64,000 bases of DNA from assembly GCA_016931225.1 (NCBI GenBank), contig JAFGFE010000018.1, positions 124,001-188,000 of the forward strand, in the 5' to 3' direction. The notes under the pieces were generated by a model that saw only the letters and a list, made by a program, of their open reading frames with translations, ran no database searches and was not told where the DNA came from. Below are positions 7,872 through 16,552 of the stretch, one piece after another (the first letter of the stretch is position 1; each line of letters begins with the position of its first letter). The position numbers and the translations under genes were made by a program. This DNA is from Candidatus Zymogenaceae bacterium (GTDB lineage: Bacteria > Desulfobacterota > Zymogenia > Zymogenales > Zymogenaceae).

Positions 7872-9953
7872 ATGGATATGTCGCGTTACAAGAAAATATT
7901 CATGGAGGAATCTCGGGAGCATCTGAGCAAGCTGAGCCAGCTTTCCCTGGATCTCGAGAAAAATCCGGAAGACATGGAAGTGGTCAATGCGATTTTTCGA
8001 GAGGCTCACTCGGTTAAGGGTATGAGCGCCTCCATGGGGTTTGAGTCCATATCCGAGCTCACCCATAAGGTCGAGGACCTTATGGATGTCATCCGTAAGG
8101 GAATCATCACGATAAATCCTGACACCATCGATATTCTGCTCAAATCCGTAGATGTACTTGAGATGCAGTTGACCGCCGTGGACAAGGATGAAGATCCTTC
8201 GGTGCATCTCGGCGATATTATCGAACAGCTTTTGGCGGCGGCAGAGGGTGTGCCGGTTCCCGAGAAGCCGGCGGAAGAACGAGCGGCTGCGGGGCCGGAG
8301 GAGGAGCCCCACATATCCACAGAGGTTCTACGGGACGATTCGCGAGTATACAAGGTTGTGCTGCGTGTGGATCCCAAGGGGTCGAAACCGCACGTCAAGG
8401 CGCTGTTGGGCGTCAAGAAATTGTCCGAGCTTGGGAGGGTCATGGGGATGGTTCCGAATCTCCAGGATCTCAAGCAGGGCAACTGGGGGGGGATCATCGA
8501 GGGCGTGTTGACGGTAAACCTGCTGACCGGTGTTGACGAAGCCGATATCGCCAGGGCGTTGGGGGACATGCCGGACATCATCGGGCATGAGATCCTGCGC
8601 ACAAGCGCCAAGCCCCAGGAGGGGGCTCAGGAAAAAAAAATTCCTGAGCACGTCGAGGCCGTCGGAGAGCCTCCGGCGGATTCAAAAAAAGCCGTAAAAC
8701 CGGACACCCCCGAGGAAGAGAGCGACTCTCTGGAGCCTTCCGAAGCGTCCGGAGAAGGTCACGTCAGCATCGGGGAAATGCTCCCCTCGGGAGAGGTCTC
8801 CTCGGACCTGCCTCGATCCGTCCGTATCGGTACGGATGTTCTTGAGAGTTTCATTAATCTCGTCGGCGAACTCCTGATTACCAAATCCCGTATTCAGGTC
8901 TCTACCAGCGGACTGGGGATTACTCCGCTGGACGAGGCGGTTAATCGGCTTGAAAGCCTTATTCGGGAGCTGCATACCAAGGTCATAACCGTTCGCATGA
9001 TGCCCCTGGAGAGTATCCTCACCAGACTCCCCCGCCTGATTCGCGATATCGCACGGGAAAAGAAGAAGGAGATAGATTTCACCGTGACCGGCGGCGATAT
9101 TGAGCTTGACCGCGCCATCCTGGAGGAATTGTCGAACCCTCTGATGCATATCCTCAGAAATGCGGTGGATCACGGGATAGAGCCTCCCGAGGAACGGGAA
9201 GCGAAGGGAAAACCGAGGGAGGGCAGGGTCAGCCTGAACGCCTACCGGGAGAAGGACCTGGTCTTCATTGAGGTTGTGGATGACGGCAGGGGCATGGATC
9301 CTGCACGTATCAAGGAATCGGCGGTTTCCCGGGGGATCATTGGGAGGGAACAGGCCGATCTGTTAAGCGACGAGGAGCTGTTACTGTTGACGTTTATGCC
9401 CAATCTCTCAACCGCTCAGGAAGTGACGGATATTTCCGGACGCGGGGTGGGGATGGACGTGGTAAAGACGACCGTTGAGTCTCTGGGAGGTTCCGTCAAT
9501 TTAGAGGCGAAAAAGGACCGGGGGACGAGAATTGTCATGACGCTGCCCCTGACGGTCGCCATCATCCAGTCCCTCTTGGTGCGGGTCGGCGAGGAAACGT
9601 ACGTACTGCCGCTGAGCAAGACCGTGCGGTCCGCCGAGGTATCCCGGGATGCCGTCAAACGCAGTCAGAACCAACGGGTTGTCATCATCAACGATGAGAT
9701 GGTGCAGCTCATGAGCCTTGCGCGGCTTCTGGGACTGCCGGAGAACGGGGACGGTCGGCCGGTCATTCCGATGGTCGTCGTCGAGGTGAGGGGGAGGAAC
9801 ATCGGCCTTGAAGTGGACGAGATACTGGGAAGCGAAGAGGTGTTCATCAAATCCCTTGGCGAACCGCTGGAGCGTATCCCCGGATTTTCCGGGGTGACCA
9901 TCCTCGGTGACGGTCGGCCGGTACTGATTCTTGATGTTGTAAATTTGATGTAA
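7872..9953 (+). CDS. cheA: Chemotaxis histidine kinase CheA
   Basis: CheA autophosphorylates in response to the receptor and passes phosphate to CheY. Domains in order are HPt (about 1-105, phospho-accepting His46 in EAHSVKG) and a P2-like response-regulator-binding region (about 155-255) flanked by acidic, proline-rich linkers. A dimerisation domain, an HATPase domain (N-box RNAVDHGIEPP, then VDDGRGMD and GRGVGMDV) and a C-terminal CheW-like domain follow. The length of 693 residues is normal. ATG 7872 follows GGGAGG with 9-base spacing, 2 bases after cheB. There is no attached receiver domain, unlike the kinases of many social-motility systems. Confidence 0.95.
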   Translation: MDMSRYKKIFMEESREHLSKLSQLSLDLEKNPEDMEVVNAIFREAHSVKGMSASMGFESISELTHKVEDLMDVIRKGIITINPDTIDILLKSVDVLEMQLTAVDKDEDPSVHLGDIIEQLLAAAEGVPVPEKPAEERAAAGPEEEPHISTEVLRDDSRVYKVVLRVDPKGSKPHVKALLGVKKLSELGRVMGMVPNLQDLKQGNWGGIIEGVLTVNLLTGVDEADIARALGDMPDIIGHEILRTSAKPQEGAQEKKIPEHVEAVGEPPADSKKAVKPDTPEEESDSLEPSEASGEGHVSIGEMLPSGEVSSDLPRSVRIGTDVLESFINLVGELLITKSRIQVSTSGLGITPLDEAVNRLESLIRELHTKVITVRMMPLESILTRLPRLIRDIAREKKKEIDFTVTGGDIELDRAILEELSNPLMHILRNAVDHGIEPPEEREAKGKPREGRVSLNAYREKDLVFIEVVDDGRGMDPARIKESAVSRGIIGREQADLLSDEELLLLTFMPNLSTAQEVTDISGRGVGMDVVKTTVESLGGSVNLEAKKDRGTRIVMTLPLTVAIIQSLLVRVGEETYVLPLSKTVRSAEVSRDAVKRSQNQRVVIINDEMVQLMSLARLLGLPENGDGRPVIPMVVVEVRGRNIGLEVDEILGSEEVFIKSLGEPLERIPGFSGVTILGDGRPVLILDVVNLM

Positions 9954-9956
9954 TAT

Positions 9957-10550
9957 ATGGACAGACATAATGCGTTGATACAATGGAAGGATGTTCTTGG
10001 TGACTATTCGGATAAAGCGCTCAAAAAGGCGGCACAGGCGCTATCCAGGTTGACCGGAGAGACCGTAACGGTGGGAAACGCCTCCATCACGATTATCAAT
10101 CCTGATGAGGCGTTTCGCATTATGCAGGATGAGGCCGAGAAACTCACCATTATCAAACATGCCATTGACGGCAAGATAGCCGGCGATATCCTCCTTATTA
10201 TATCCACCGATCAAACGGACATCCTTATTGAACATGTCGTGAAACGGGGGGCGCTGGGATGTGTGGATGACGAGGTGAGGAATTCCATCCTCGGTGAATT
10301 GGGAAATGTTGTTTCGTCTTCATATATCACCGTTATAGGGGACTCTTTCAGCATTCTCCTGATCCCCACGGTTCCGGAAACGCTGTGTGTTCAAAAACCG
10401 GACGAAATCGAAACAATGCTCGGAGAGGGGAAACATGCCTATAACTATGCGCTGATACTTGCCAACGATTTTTTCGTCGGCGATGATCGCGTGAGAATAT
10501 ATTTCCTGTTTCTTATTTCCCAGGAATCAGGAGAATTGTTTTTCCGGTGA
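9957..10550 (+). CDS. cheC: CheC-family CheY-phosphate phosphatase
   Basis: This 197-residue protein matches the CheC/CheX/FliY phosphatase fold. It contains one clear active-site helix with the E-x2-N signature (ILGELGNVVSSS) followed by a downstream proline (LLIPTVPE). Such proteins hydrolyse CheY phosphate and terminate the signal. The second CheC motif is not obvious, so it may have a single active site. It follows cheA by 3 bases and precedes larB by 6, so it ends the chemosensory block of the operon. No CheD, the usual stimulator of CheC, is encoded in the window. Confidence 0.8.
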   Translation: MDRHNALIQWKDVLGDYSDKALKKAAQALSRLTGETVTVGNASITIINPDEAFRIMQDEAEKLTIIKHAIDGKIAGDILLIISTDQTDILIEHVVKRGALGCVDDEVRNSILGELGNVVSSSYITVIGDSFSILLIPTVPETLCVQKPDEIETMLGEGKHAYNYALILANDFFVGDDRVRIYFLFLISQESGELFFR

Positions 10551-10556
10551 ATTCTC

Positions 10557-11318
10557 ATGAATCGTGATGAACTGACAGAGCTGCTGTGCCGGGTACGGGA
10601 CGGCGAGCTTGATATAGAAGAGGCGTCGGATCGGCTGAAATATCTTCCCTATACCGATCTGGGGTTTGCGATGCCGGATACCCACCGGGCGATCAGACAG
10701 GGATTTGCGGAGGTTGTGATGGGGGAGGGGAAGCGGCCCGAGGATATTGTAAAGATCATCGGGGAGCTGGCGGCGGGGGGCAATAATGTATTGATTACCC
10801 GGGTCGATGCCGACAAGGCGGACGAAATACGTCGTCTCATGGACGGCATGGTCTATTACGAACGGGCGCGATGCCTCTTCTTCGAGCAGCAGCCGGTTGA
10901 AAAAACCGGAATCGGAACGGTTCTGGTCGTCAGCGCGGGCACCTCCGACCTTCCGGTGGCCGAGGAGGCTGCGTTGGTGTGTGAGATGATGGGAAATGAT
11001 GTCACGCGCCTCTATGATGTGGGGGTGGCGGGTCTGCATCGGCTGATGGGACATATGGATCTGATTCGCCGCGCCAACGTCCTGATCGTCGTGGCGGGTA
11101 TGGAAGGGGCGCTCCCCAGCGTCATTGGGGGTATCGTTGATAGACCCGTTGTCGCCGTACCCACAAGTGTTGGGTACGGCACATCCTTTGGGGGGCTGAC
11201 GGCGCTTTTGGGCATGCTCAACTCGTGCGCCGCGGGAGTGTGCGTGGTGAATATCGACAACGGCTTCGGGGCCGGATATATCGCGTCTCTCATCAATAGA
11301 AAACATGAAGGGATATAA
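10557..11318 (+). CDS. larB: Nickel-pincer cofactor biosynthesis protein LarB
   Basis: LarB carboxylates and hydrolyses nicotinic acid adenine dinucleotide, the first step towards the nickel-pincer nucleotide cofactor of lactate racemase-type enzymes. The 253-residue sequence has the family's N-terminal part (DGELDIEEASDRLKYLPY) and a PurE-like core. Core motifs include VSAGTSDLPVAEEA, VVAGMEGALPSVIGG and PTSVGYGTSFGG. It follows the chemotaxis genes closely and overlaps larC by 14 bases. LarA and LarE, needed for the full pathway, are not in this window. Family assignment is secure. Confidence 0.93.
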   Translation: MNRDELTELLCRVRDGELDIEEASDRLKYLPYTDLGFAMPDTHRAIRQGFAEVVMGEGKRPEDIVKIIGELAAGGNNVLITRVDADKADEIRRLMDGMVYYERARCLFFEQQPVEKTGIGTVLVVSAGTSDLPVAEEAALVCEMMGNDVTRLYDVGVAGLHRLMGHMDLIRRANVLIVVAGMEGALPSVIGGIVDRPVVAVPTSVGYGTSFGGLTALLGMLNSCAAGVCVVNIDNGFGAGYIASLINRKHEGI

Positions 11319-12552
11319 TAAAACGGAATATCCTGGGACGAAAGAAGGAATATTGTATATTGACGCCTTCTCAGGCGTATCGGGCGATATGCTCATGGGC
11401 GCTTTCATTTCCCTCGGATTTGATCTTGGACGGCTCACCGAGGAGATAGGGCGCCTCGGTATCGGGGCCGAGGTCGGCGCCAAAAAAACGCGGCGCCATT
11501 CCATCGAGGCGGTTGATTTTACCGTTGAAGTCCGGGAAGACCATCATGTACATCGAGACTATGCTCACATAAAAAGCCTCCTTTCCGATGGCATGACACC
11601 GGGGCCGGCGAAAGACATGGCGCTTCTCACATTCGCCCGTATTGCCGAGGCGGAGGCCGGCGTGCATGGAGTGGAAGTCGACCATGTACATTTCCACGAA
11701 ATAGGTGCGGTGGATTCCATTGTCGATATTGTGGGTGTCTCTCTGGCCTTTACGGAAAGGGGGGCGTCTCGGACTGTTTCGTCGCCCGTTCCCTTGGGAT
11801 ACGGCTTCGTTCAAACGAGGCACGGGAAGATGCCGGTACCGGCGCCGGCGACAATCTCACTGTTGTCGGGCGTTCCGGTATATCCCGGGGAGGTGGAGTC
11901 GGAACTCACAACCCCCACCGGCGCGGCGCTTCTTACGGCCATGGCCGATACATTCGGCCGCATGCCTCTGATGACCCCGGACATGGTCGGCTACGGGGCG
12001 GGAGATCGGGAATTTGAGGAAGCACCGAACCTCCTTCGCATTGTGACCGGCACGGCCGTATCTGATGAGCGTGGGGACAGTGTCGTCGTGATCTCCGCGC
12101 ATATAGACGACATGAATCCGCAGTTTTACGAATCAGTCGTCGATCGTCTTTTTGAATCGGGGGCGCTGGACGTTACGCTGACCCCGATAATCATGAAGAA
12201 GGGGAGGCCCGCAATTCTGTTGACGGTCATCTGTCACAAGGAACAAAGGGACGTGATGACGTCTCTGGTGCTTTCGGACACAACCACCATCGGCCTCAGG
12301 TTTCATGAGGAACAGAGGGTCACGTATGATCGTCGAATCGAGACGGTTCACACGCAATATGGAGAAATTCGGGTGAAGGTCGCAGAGAACAGTGACGGTG
12401 TGATTATGAACATACACCCGGAATATGACGACATAAAAAACGCGGCCCTGAAACATCGGGTCTCCCCGGTGTGTGTATCCCGGCATGTCATGGTGTGTGC
12501 GGAACGTATTCTCCAATCGGAATACGACAATAAATGCGATACAAACGGGTAG
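11305..12552 (+). CDS. larC: Nickel-pincer cofactor metallochaperone LarC (nickel insertase)
   Basis: LarC inserts nickel into the pincer nucleotide in a CTP-dependent reaction. The 415-residue protein begins with the family hallmark YIDAFSGVSGDMLMGA and contains the histidine-rich VDHVHFHEIGAVDSI. It also has the C-terminal HIDDMNPQFYE motif. It is encoded as one continuous frame, whereas the Lactobacillus plantarum gene is read through a programmed frameshift. The ATG at 11305 lies inside the end of larB, indicating translational coupling. No shortening or missing motif is apparent. Confidence 0.93.
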   Translation: MKGYNKTEYPGTKEGILYIDAFSGVSGDMLMGAFISLGFDLGRLTEEIGRLGIGAEVGAKKTRRHSIEAVDFTVEVREDHHVHRDYAHIKSLLSDGMTPGPAKDMALLTFARIAEAEAGVHGVEVDHVHFHEIGAVDSIVDIVGVSLAFTERGASRTVSSPVPLGYGFVQTRHGKMPVPAPATISLLSGVPVYPGEVESELTTPTGAALLTAMADTFGRMPLMTPDMVGYGAGDREFEEAPNLLRIVTGTAVSDERGDSVVVISAHIDDMNPQFYESVVDRLFESGALDVTLTPIIMKKGRPAILLTVICHKEQRDVMTSLVLSDTTTIGLRFHEEQRVTYDRRIETVHTQYGEIRVKVAENSDGVIMNIHPEYDDIKNAALKHRVSPVCVSRHVMVCAERILQSEYDNKCDTNG

Positions 12553-12564
12553 GTATACAACGTT

Positions 12565-14043
12565 ATGTCAGTGGCGGATCAAAGAGGTATTGTATTGGTG
12601 GTCGATGACGAGGCGATCGTCAGGGATATCATCAGTGACGTGCTGGTTGAGGTGGGCTATGTAGTTCACACGGCCGAGAACGGCATGGACGCGCTTGAGA
12701 AGATCAAGGATGAGCCTCCGGACCTGATCATCACGGACATGAAAATGCCCAAGATGGGGGGGATGGAGCTGCTGAACGAAATAAATCACCTGAAAAACAA
12801 ATTCACGACGGTTATGATGACCGGCTTTGCCACGGTGGAATCGGCGGTGGAGGCGATCAAACAGGGCGCGTATGACTATATCATGAAACCGTTTCAGTTT
12901 GCTGACCTCCTTCGTGTGGTGGAACACGCCATGGAAAAGCAGCAGCTTTTGAAGGAGAATCTTGAGCTGAAAGAGACCATGACGCTGTATGATATCAGCC
13001 AGGCCATCAGTTCGAACCTGAATCAGGAGGTGATTCTTTCGATGCTGGTGGAAGCGCTCATGAAGGAGGGGGATGCCGATGCGGTTGTGCTCTGTCTCAG
13101 CGACATCACCCAGGAGATCATCACTCCCGATATCATCATGACCACCGATGAACGTCTGAAAGAGATGCTTTCTGAAAAGGTGAAATGGGGCGGCGTGTTG
13201 GAGATGCTCGACGGGAAGGAGGGTATGATCTTTCAACGGAACGATGTCGCGCAGGTTGCGGATGTCATAAACGGTATCGACGGCATCGAGTCCCTGATGT
13301 TTCTGCCGATGGTCATCAAAGACAAGCCCGTCGGTGTTACGGCGCTTCTGTCGATGACCCGGGGATATCGTTTCACCGAGGGATCCAGGAAGGCCCTTTC
13401 AATCCTGGTCAATAACGTAACCGTGGCGGTGGAGAACGCCCGCCTGTATGAGGATATCGTTGACATCCTGGAAGACACCGTCAATAGCTTCGCCCGCACC
13501 CTCGATGCCAAGGACAAGTACGCCAGCGGTCACTCCGAGCGGGTGACCCGATACGCCCTGATGATAGCGCATCAGATGAGGCTGTCTCGAGAGGATACCG
13601 ATACCCTCGCCCAGGCGGGGCTGCTGCACGATATCGGGAAGATCGGCATCAGCGAGTTTCTGCTCAACAAGAAGGGGGTGCTGGACTGGGATGAATACGA
13701 GGAAACGAAACTGCACCCGGTTATCGGCCGGGATATCCTGGCCCCCGTCGAGCAGTTTCAACATCTGGCGGAAATTATCTATCACCATCACGAGCGGTAT
13801 GACGGGGGGGGATATCCGGAGGGCATTTCCGGGGATGACATTCCCCTGCTTTCCCGGATCATCGCCGTTGCCGATGCTTTTGACGCCATGACGTCGACCC
13901 GGTCGTATCGTGAGAAGCTGAACCGGGAAAAAGCGGTGCTGGAGATACAGGCGAACTCCGGCACGCAGTTCGATCCGAAGATTGTCGACGCATTCCTCGC
14001 GGTTGTAGATCAACTTGACTTTGATGAAAATCCTTCGATATAA
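12565..14043 (+). CDS. Response regulator with receiver, GAF-like and HD-GYP domains (predicted c-di-GMP phosphodiesterase)
   Basis: The 492-residue protein has an N-terminal receiver (about 8-125; acidic VDDE, phospho-Asp in ITDMKMP, Lys in IMKPF). A middle region of about 150 residues looks like a GAF sensor. The C-terminal HD-GYP domain contains HDIGKIG, HHHERYDGGGYPEG and AVADAFDAMTS. HD-GYP enzymes degrade cyclic di-GMP, a signal that controls pili and biofilm. Lying between the chemosensory and pilT parts of one gene string, it may tune motility; no diguanylate cyclase is encoded here. ATG 12565 has only a weak ribosome-binding site. Confidence 0.92.
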   Translation: MSVADQRGIVLVVDDEAIVRDIISDVLVEVGYVVHTAENGMDALEKIKDEPPDLIITDMKMPKMGGMELLNEINHLKNKFTTVMMTGFATVESAVEAIKQGAYDYIMKPFQFADLLRVVEHAMEKQQLLKENLELKETMTLYDISQAISSNLNQEVILSMLVEALMKEGDADAVVLCLSDITQEIITPDIIMTTDERLKEMLSEKVKWGGVLEMLDGKEGMIFQRNDVAQVADVINGIDGIESLMFLPMVIKDKPVGVTALLSMTRGYRFTEGSRKALSILVNNVTVAVENARLYEDIVDILEDTVNSFARTLDAKDKYASGHSERVTRYALMIAHQMRLSREDTDTLAQAGLLHDIGKIGISEFLLNKKGVLDWDEYEETKLHPVIGRDILAPVEQFQHLAEIIYHHHERYDGGGYPEGISGDDIPLLSRIIAVADAFDAMTSTRSYREKLNREKAVLEIQANSGTQFDPKIVDAFLAVVDQLDFDENPSI

Positions 14044-14052
14044 TTGAAATAT

Positions 14053-14625
14053 ATGAGCGCATCCGCAGACGGTTCTGTTCATAACGGAAATCGACCGGAC
14101 ACGGCATCGACCGGGAATGAAAAAAAGCGGGCAGTGAACGACATCATCGTGAGGGCGCTGGCGTCCGGATTCGGTGTGGGATACATTCCCGTCGCTTCGG
14201 GTACCTTCGGCACGCTCTGGGGCATTCCGCTGTTTCTGCTGCTCCATCTGTGGGACGGGGGGAAGCTCGGCCCGTTCCCGCTGGGACCGATCGTATATTT
14301 CGGCGGCACACTCGTATTTATCCTCTTTTCATGCTGGGTGTCCCATCGGGCGGATTCGCTGTTCGGCGGGCATGATTCCGGAAAGATCATCATAGATGAA
14401 GCGGCGGGACTGCTCGTCAGTCTTTCGTTTTTTCCGGTTCGGTGGACGTGGATTCTCGCGGGCTTCATTGCGTTTCGGTTCTTTGACATCATAAAGCCAT
14501 TTCCCGTGGGATTGGTCGATAAAAAAGTCGGCGGCGGGATCGGTGTGGTGCTTGATGATCTCATCGCCGGCGTCTATGCAAATGCGGTCATATGGCTTGC
14601 GGTCGTGTTGTGGGGTGTCCTGTGA
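14053..14625 (+). CDS. pgpA: Phosphatidylglycerophosphatase A
   Basis: PgpA dephosphorylates phosphatidylglycerol phosphate at the inner membrane to give phosphatidylglycerol. The protein has the family motif YIPVASGTFGTLWGIPL, the acidic segment IIIDEAAGLLVSL and FRFFDIIKPFPVG. The C-terminal part reads GGIGVVLDDLIAGVYAN, with several hydrophobic spans. ATG 14053 was preferred over TTG 14044, although neither has a good ribosome-binding site. The polar first 35 residues are longer than usual. It ends in a GTGA overlap with cinA. Confidence 0.93.
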   Translation: MSASADGSVHNGNRPDTASTGNEKKRAVNDIIVRALASGFGVGYIPVASGTFGTLWGIPLFLLLHLWDGGKLGPFPLGPIVYFGGTLVFILFSCWVSHRADSLFGGHDSGKIIIDEAAGLLVSLSFFPVRWTWILAGFIAFRFFDIIKPFPVGLVDKKVGGGIGVVLDDLIAGVYANAVIWLAVVLWGVL

Positions 14626-15917
14626 GGGGTGAGATCGTTACCATAGGAAATGAGCTGCTCACAGGCCTGGTGACGGATACCAACGCCGCGCACATTGCCC
14701 GGGAGCTTTTCGCCGTCGGCATCGATACCGCGTTTCTGACGACCGTGGGTGATATCGAGGAGGACATAGCCGACGCCCTGATTCGCGCCTCCGGGCGGGC
14801 GAGGGCCGTGGTGGTGACCGGCGGTCTGGGTCCCACGCCGGATGACATCACCTCCCGGGCGGCGTCCCGGGCCTTCGGCAAAAGCCAGGTGCTGGATCCG
14901 GACGCCTTTGAGCATATCAAGGCGCGGTATCTCAAGCGGAACATGCCGATAGGCCCCACGGCCGAGCGCCAGGCGCTGGTGCCCCGGGGCGCCCGCATTA
15001 TCGAAAATCCGGTGGGGTCGGCCCCCGGATTTATGGTCGAATACCAAGAAGCGCTTTTCTTTTTCATCCCGGGGGTGCCCGAGGAGATGGCCGTCATAAC
15101 GGCTCAGGGGGTGGTCCCGATCATTCGGGAAAAGCTGACGGGGCATATTTCCTCGGCCAGAAAGATACTCAAAATTTTCGGCCTGACCGAGACCCAGGTC
15201 TACGAGCGGGTCAGGCCGGTACTCTCGGAACTCGGCTCGGTTTCCGTCGGTTTTCTTCCGGTATACCCGGAAAACAGAATATCCCTGATATCCCGCTCGG
15301 AAGTGTCTCCGGCCGATGCCTTTGATGCACTTGACGCTGCGGAGCGGCTGATTCGGGAGAGGCTCGATGAGTACATTTTCGGTGAAAACGACGACTCCCT
15401 TGAGCAGATAGTGGGGAGGCTCCTTGGCCGGGCGGGGATGACTATCGCCGTGGCGGAATCGTGCACCGGGGGGCTACTCTCCCAGCGGATTACGAGTATC
15501 CCCGGGAGCTCCGATTACTTCATCCGGGGTGTTGTCAGTTACAGCAACGAGGCCAAGAGCAGATACCTGGGTGTGGAGCCTGGATTGATCGAGGACCACG
15601 GGGCCGTCAGCGACGAGGTGGCCCGGGCGATGGCCACGGGCGTCAGGGAGGGCGCCGCAGGAGGCGATCCGGTCGACATCGGCGTCGCCATCACCGGCAT
15701 CGCCGGTCCCACGGGTGGGAGTGAACAGAAACCTGTAGGGACGGTCTTTGTGGCCCTGGCTCATGAAGACGGCGGGTGTAAAACCGTTACCGAGTGCAAG
15801 CGGTATCAGTTTATGGGAGATCGGGATCGGGTGCGCATGATATCCTCCCAGGTGGTGCTGGAGTGGGTTCGGCGATACATGCTGTCGAGGGAGGAATCAT
15901 CGACGGATTCGTCATGA
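14622..15917 (+). CDS. cinA: CinA family nicotinamide-nucleotide amidohydrolase / ADP-ribose pyrophosphatase
   Basis: CinA recycles pyridine nucleotides and is historically called competence/damage-inducible protein A. It has the N-terminal MoaB-like domain (EIVTIGNELLTG, VVVTGGLGPTPDD) and the C-terminal amidase domain (VAESCTGGLLSQRI, VSYSNEAKSRYLGV, GIAGPTGG). The GTG at 14622, overlapping the pgpA stop, gives the standard MRGEIVTIGNE start; a start 30 bases upstream would add a non-conserved tail. It lies just upstream of thpR and recA, a common arrangement. Confidence 0.94.
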   Translation: MRGEIVTIGNELLTGLVTDTNAAHIARELFAVGIDTAFLTTVGDIEEDIADALIRASGRARAVVVTGGLGPTPDDITSRAASRAFGKSQVLDPDAFEHIKARYLKRNMPIGPTAERQALVPRGARIIENPVGSAPGFMVEYQEALFFFIPGVPEEMAVITAQGVVPIIREKLTGHISSARKILKIFGLTETQVYERVRPVLSELGSVSVGFLPVYPENRISLISRSEVSPADAFDALDAAERLIRERLDEYIFGENDDSLEQIVGRLLGRAGMTIAVAESCTGGLLSQRITSIPGSSDYFIRGVVSYSNEAKSRYLGVEPGLIEDHGAVSDEVARAMATGVREGAAGGDPVDIGVAITGIAGPTGGSEQKPVGTVFVALAHEDGGCKTVTECKRYQFMGDRDRVRMISSQVVLEWVRRYMLSREESSTDSS

Positions 15918-15978
15918 TCGACGGTTTTTTGAATGTGAGTTGAAAGATACGGAGTGTATCGCTCGCCGTGGAGAGATA

Positions 15979-16539
15979 ATGGCAACGAAGAGGCTGTTCA
16001 TAGCCGCCGAGCCGCCGCAGCATGTCGTCGACGGCTGCCGGGACGTTATCGAAAAGCTCAAGGGCGCGGGAGACGGCATCCGGTGGGTGAAACCCCACGG
16101 CATTCATTTGACGGTGAAGTTTTTCGGCAATGTGGATGAGTCCCGCATCCCCGAGATCAGTGACGCCGCAGGAGTTCTTTCGGGAAGCGGCGCCATAGAC
16201 CTCGCGGTGGGGGGTCTGGGGACGTTTCCGGGGAAAAAGAGACCCCGGGTCATCTGGATCGGGATCACGGGCGATCTCGATCGGCTCGTCACGGCCAGGG
16301 ATATGCTGGACGGTGCCCTCTCCGGGATCGGTTTCCCTCGGGAGGACAGGCCCTTCAGGGCGCACCTGACCCTGGGGAGGGTCAAGGAGCGCATCCCCGT
16401 CGCCCTGGTCTCGCGCCTTGAACAATCCCGGGACATCTCCCTGGGTGCGATGCGCGTTGAGGGATTCTCTCTCATACAGAGCGACCTGAAACCCTCCGGG
16501 GCGGTGTATACCCCCCTGGCGTTTTATTCGCTCACCTGA
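15979..16539 (+). CDS. thpR: RNA 2',3'-cyclic phosphodiesterase (LigT/ThpR)
   Basis: This is a member of the 2H phosphoesterase family, which opens 2',3'-cyclic ends on RNA. Two catalytic HxT motifs are visible: IHLTVKFFG in the first half and AHLTLGRVK in the second. The ATG at 15979 follows GGAGAG and yields [13 protein letters not shown], a typical start; an upstream in-frame start would add 13 unconserved residues. About 187 residues is normal. It sits between cinA and recA, which is conserved in several lineages. Confidence 0.92.
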   Translation: MATKRLFIAAEPPQHVVDGCRDVIEKLKGAGDGIRWVKPHGIHLTVKFFGNVDESRIPEISDAAGVLSGSGAIDLAVGGLGTFPGKKRPRVIWIGITGDLDRLVTARDMLDGALSGIGFPREDRPFRAHLTLGRVKERIPVALVSRLEQSRDISLGAMRVEGFSLIQSDLKPSGAVYTPLAFYSLT

Positions 16540-16552
16540 AAGGATTATGCAT

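Noticed and set aside
10557-10600. PurE, a purine-synthesis enzyme, for the larB gene
   Set aside because: The core is PurE-like, but the N-terminal domain and the adjacent larC identify LarB.
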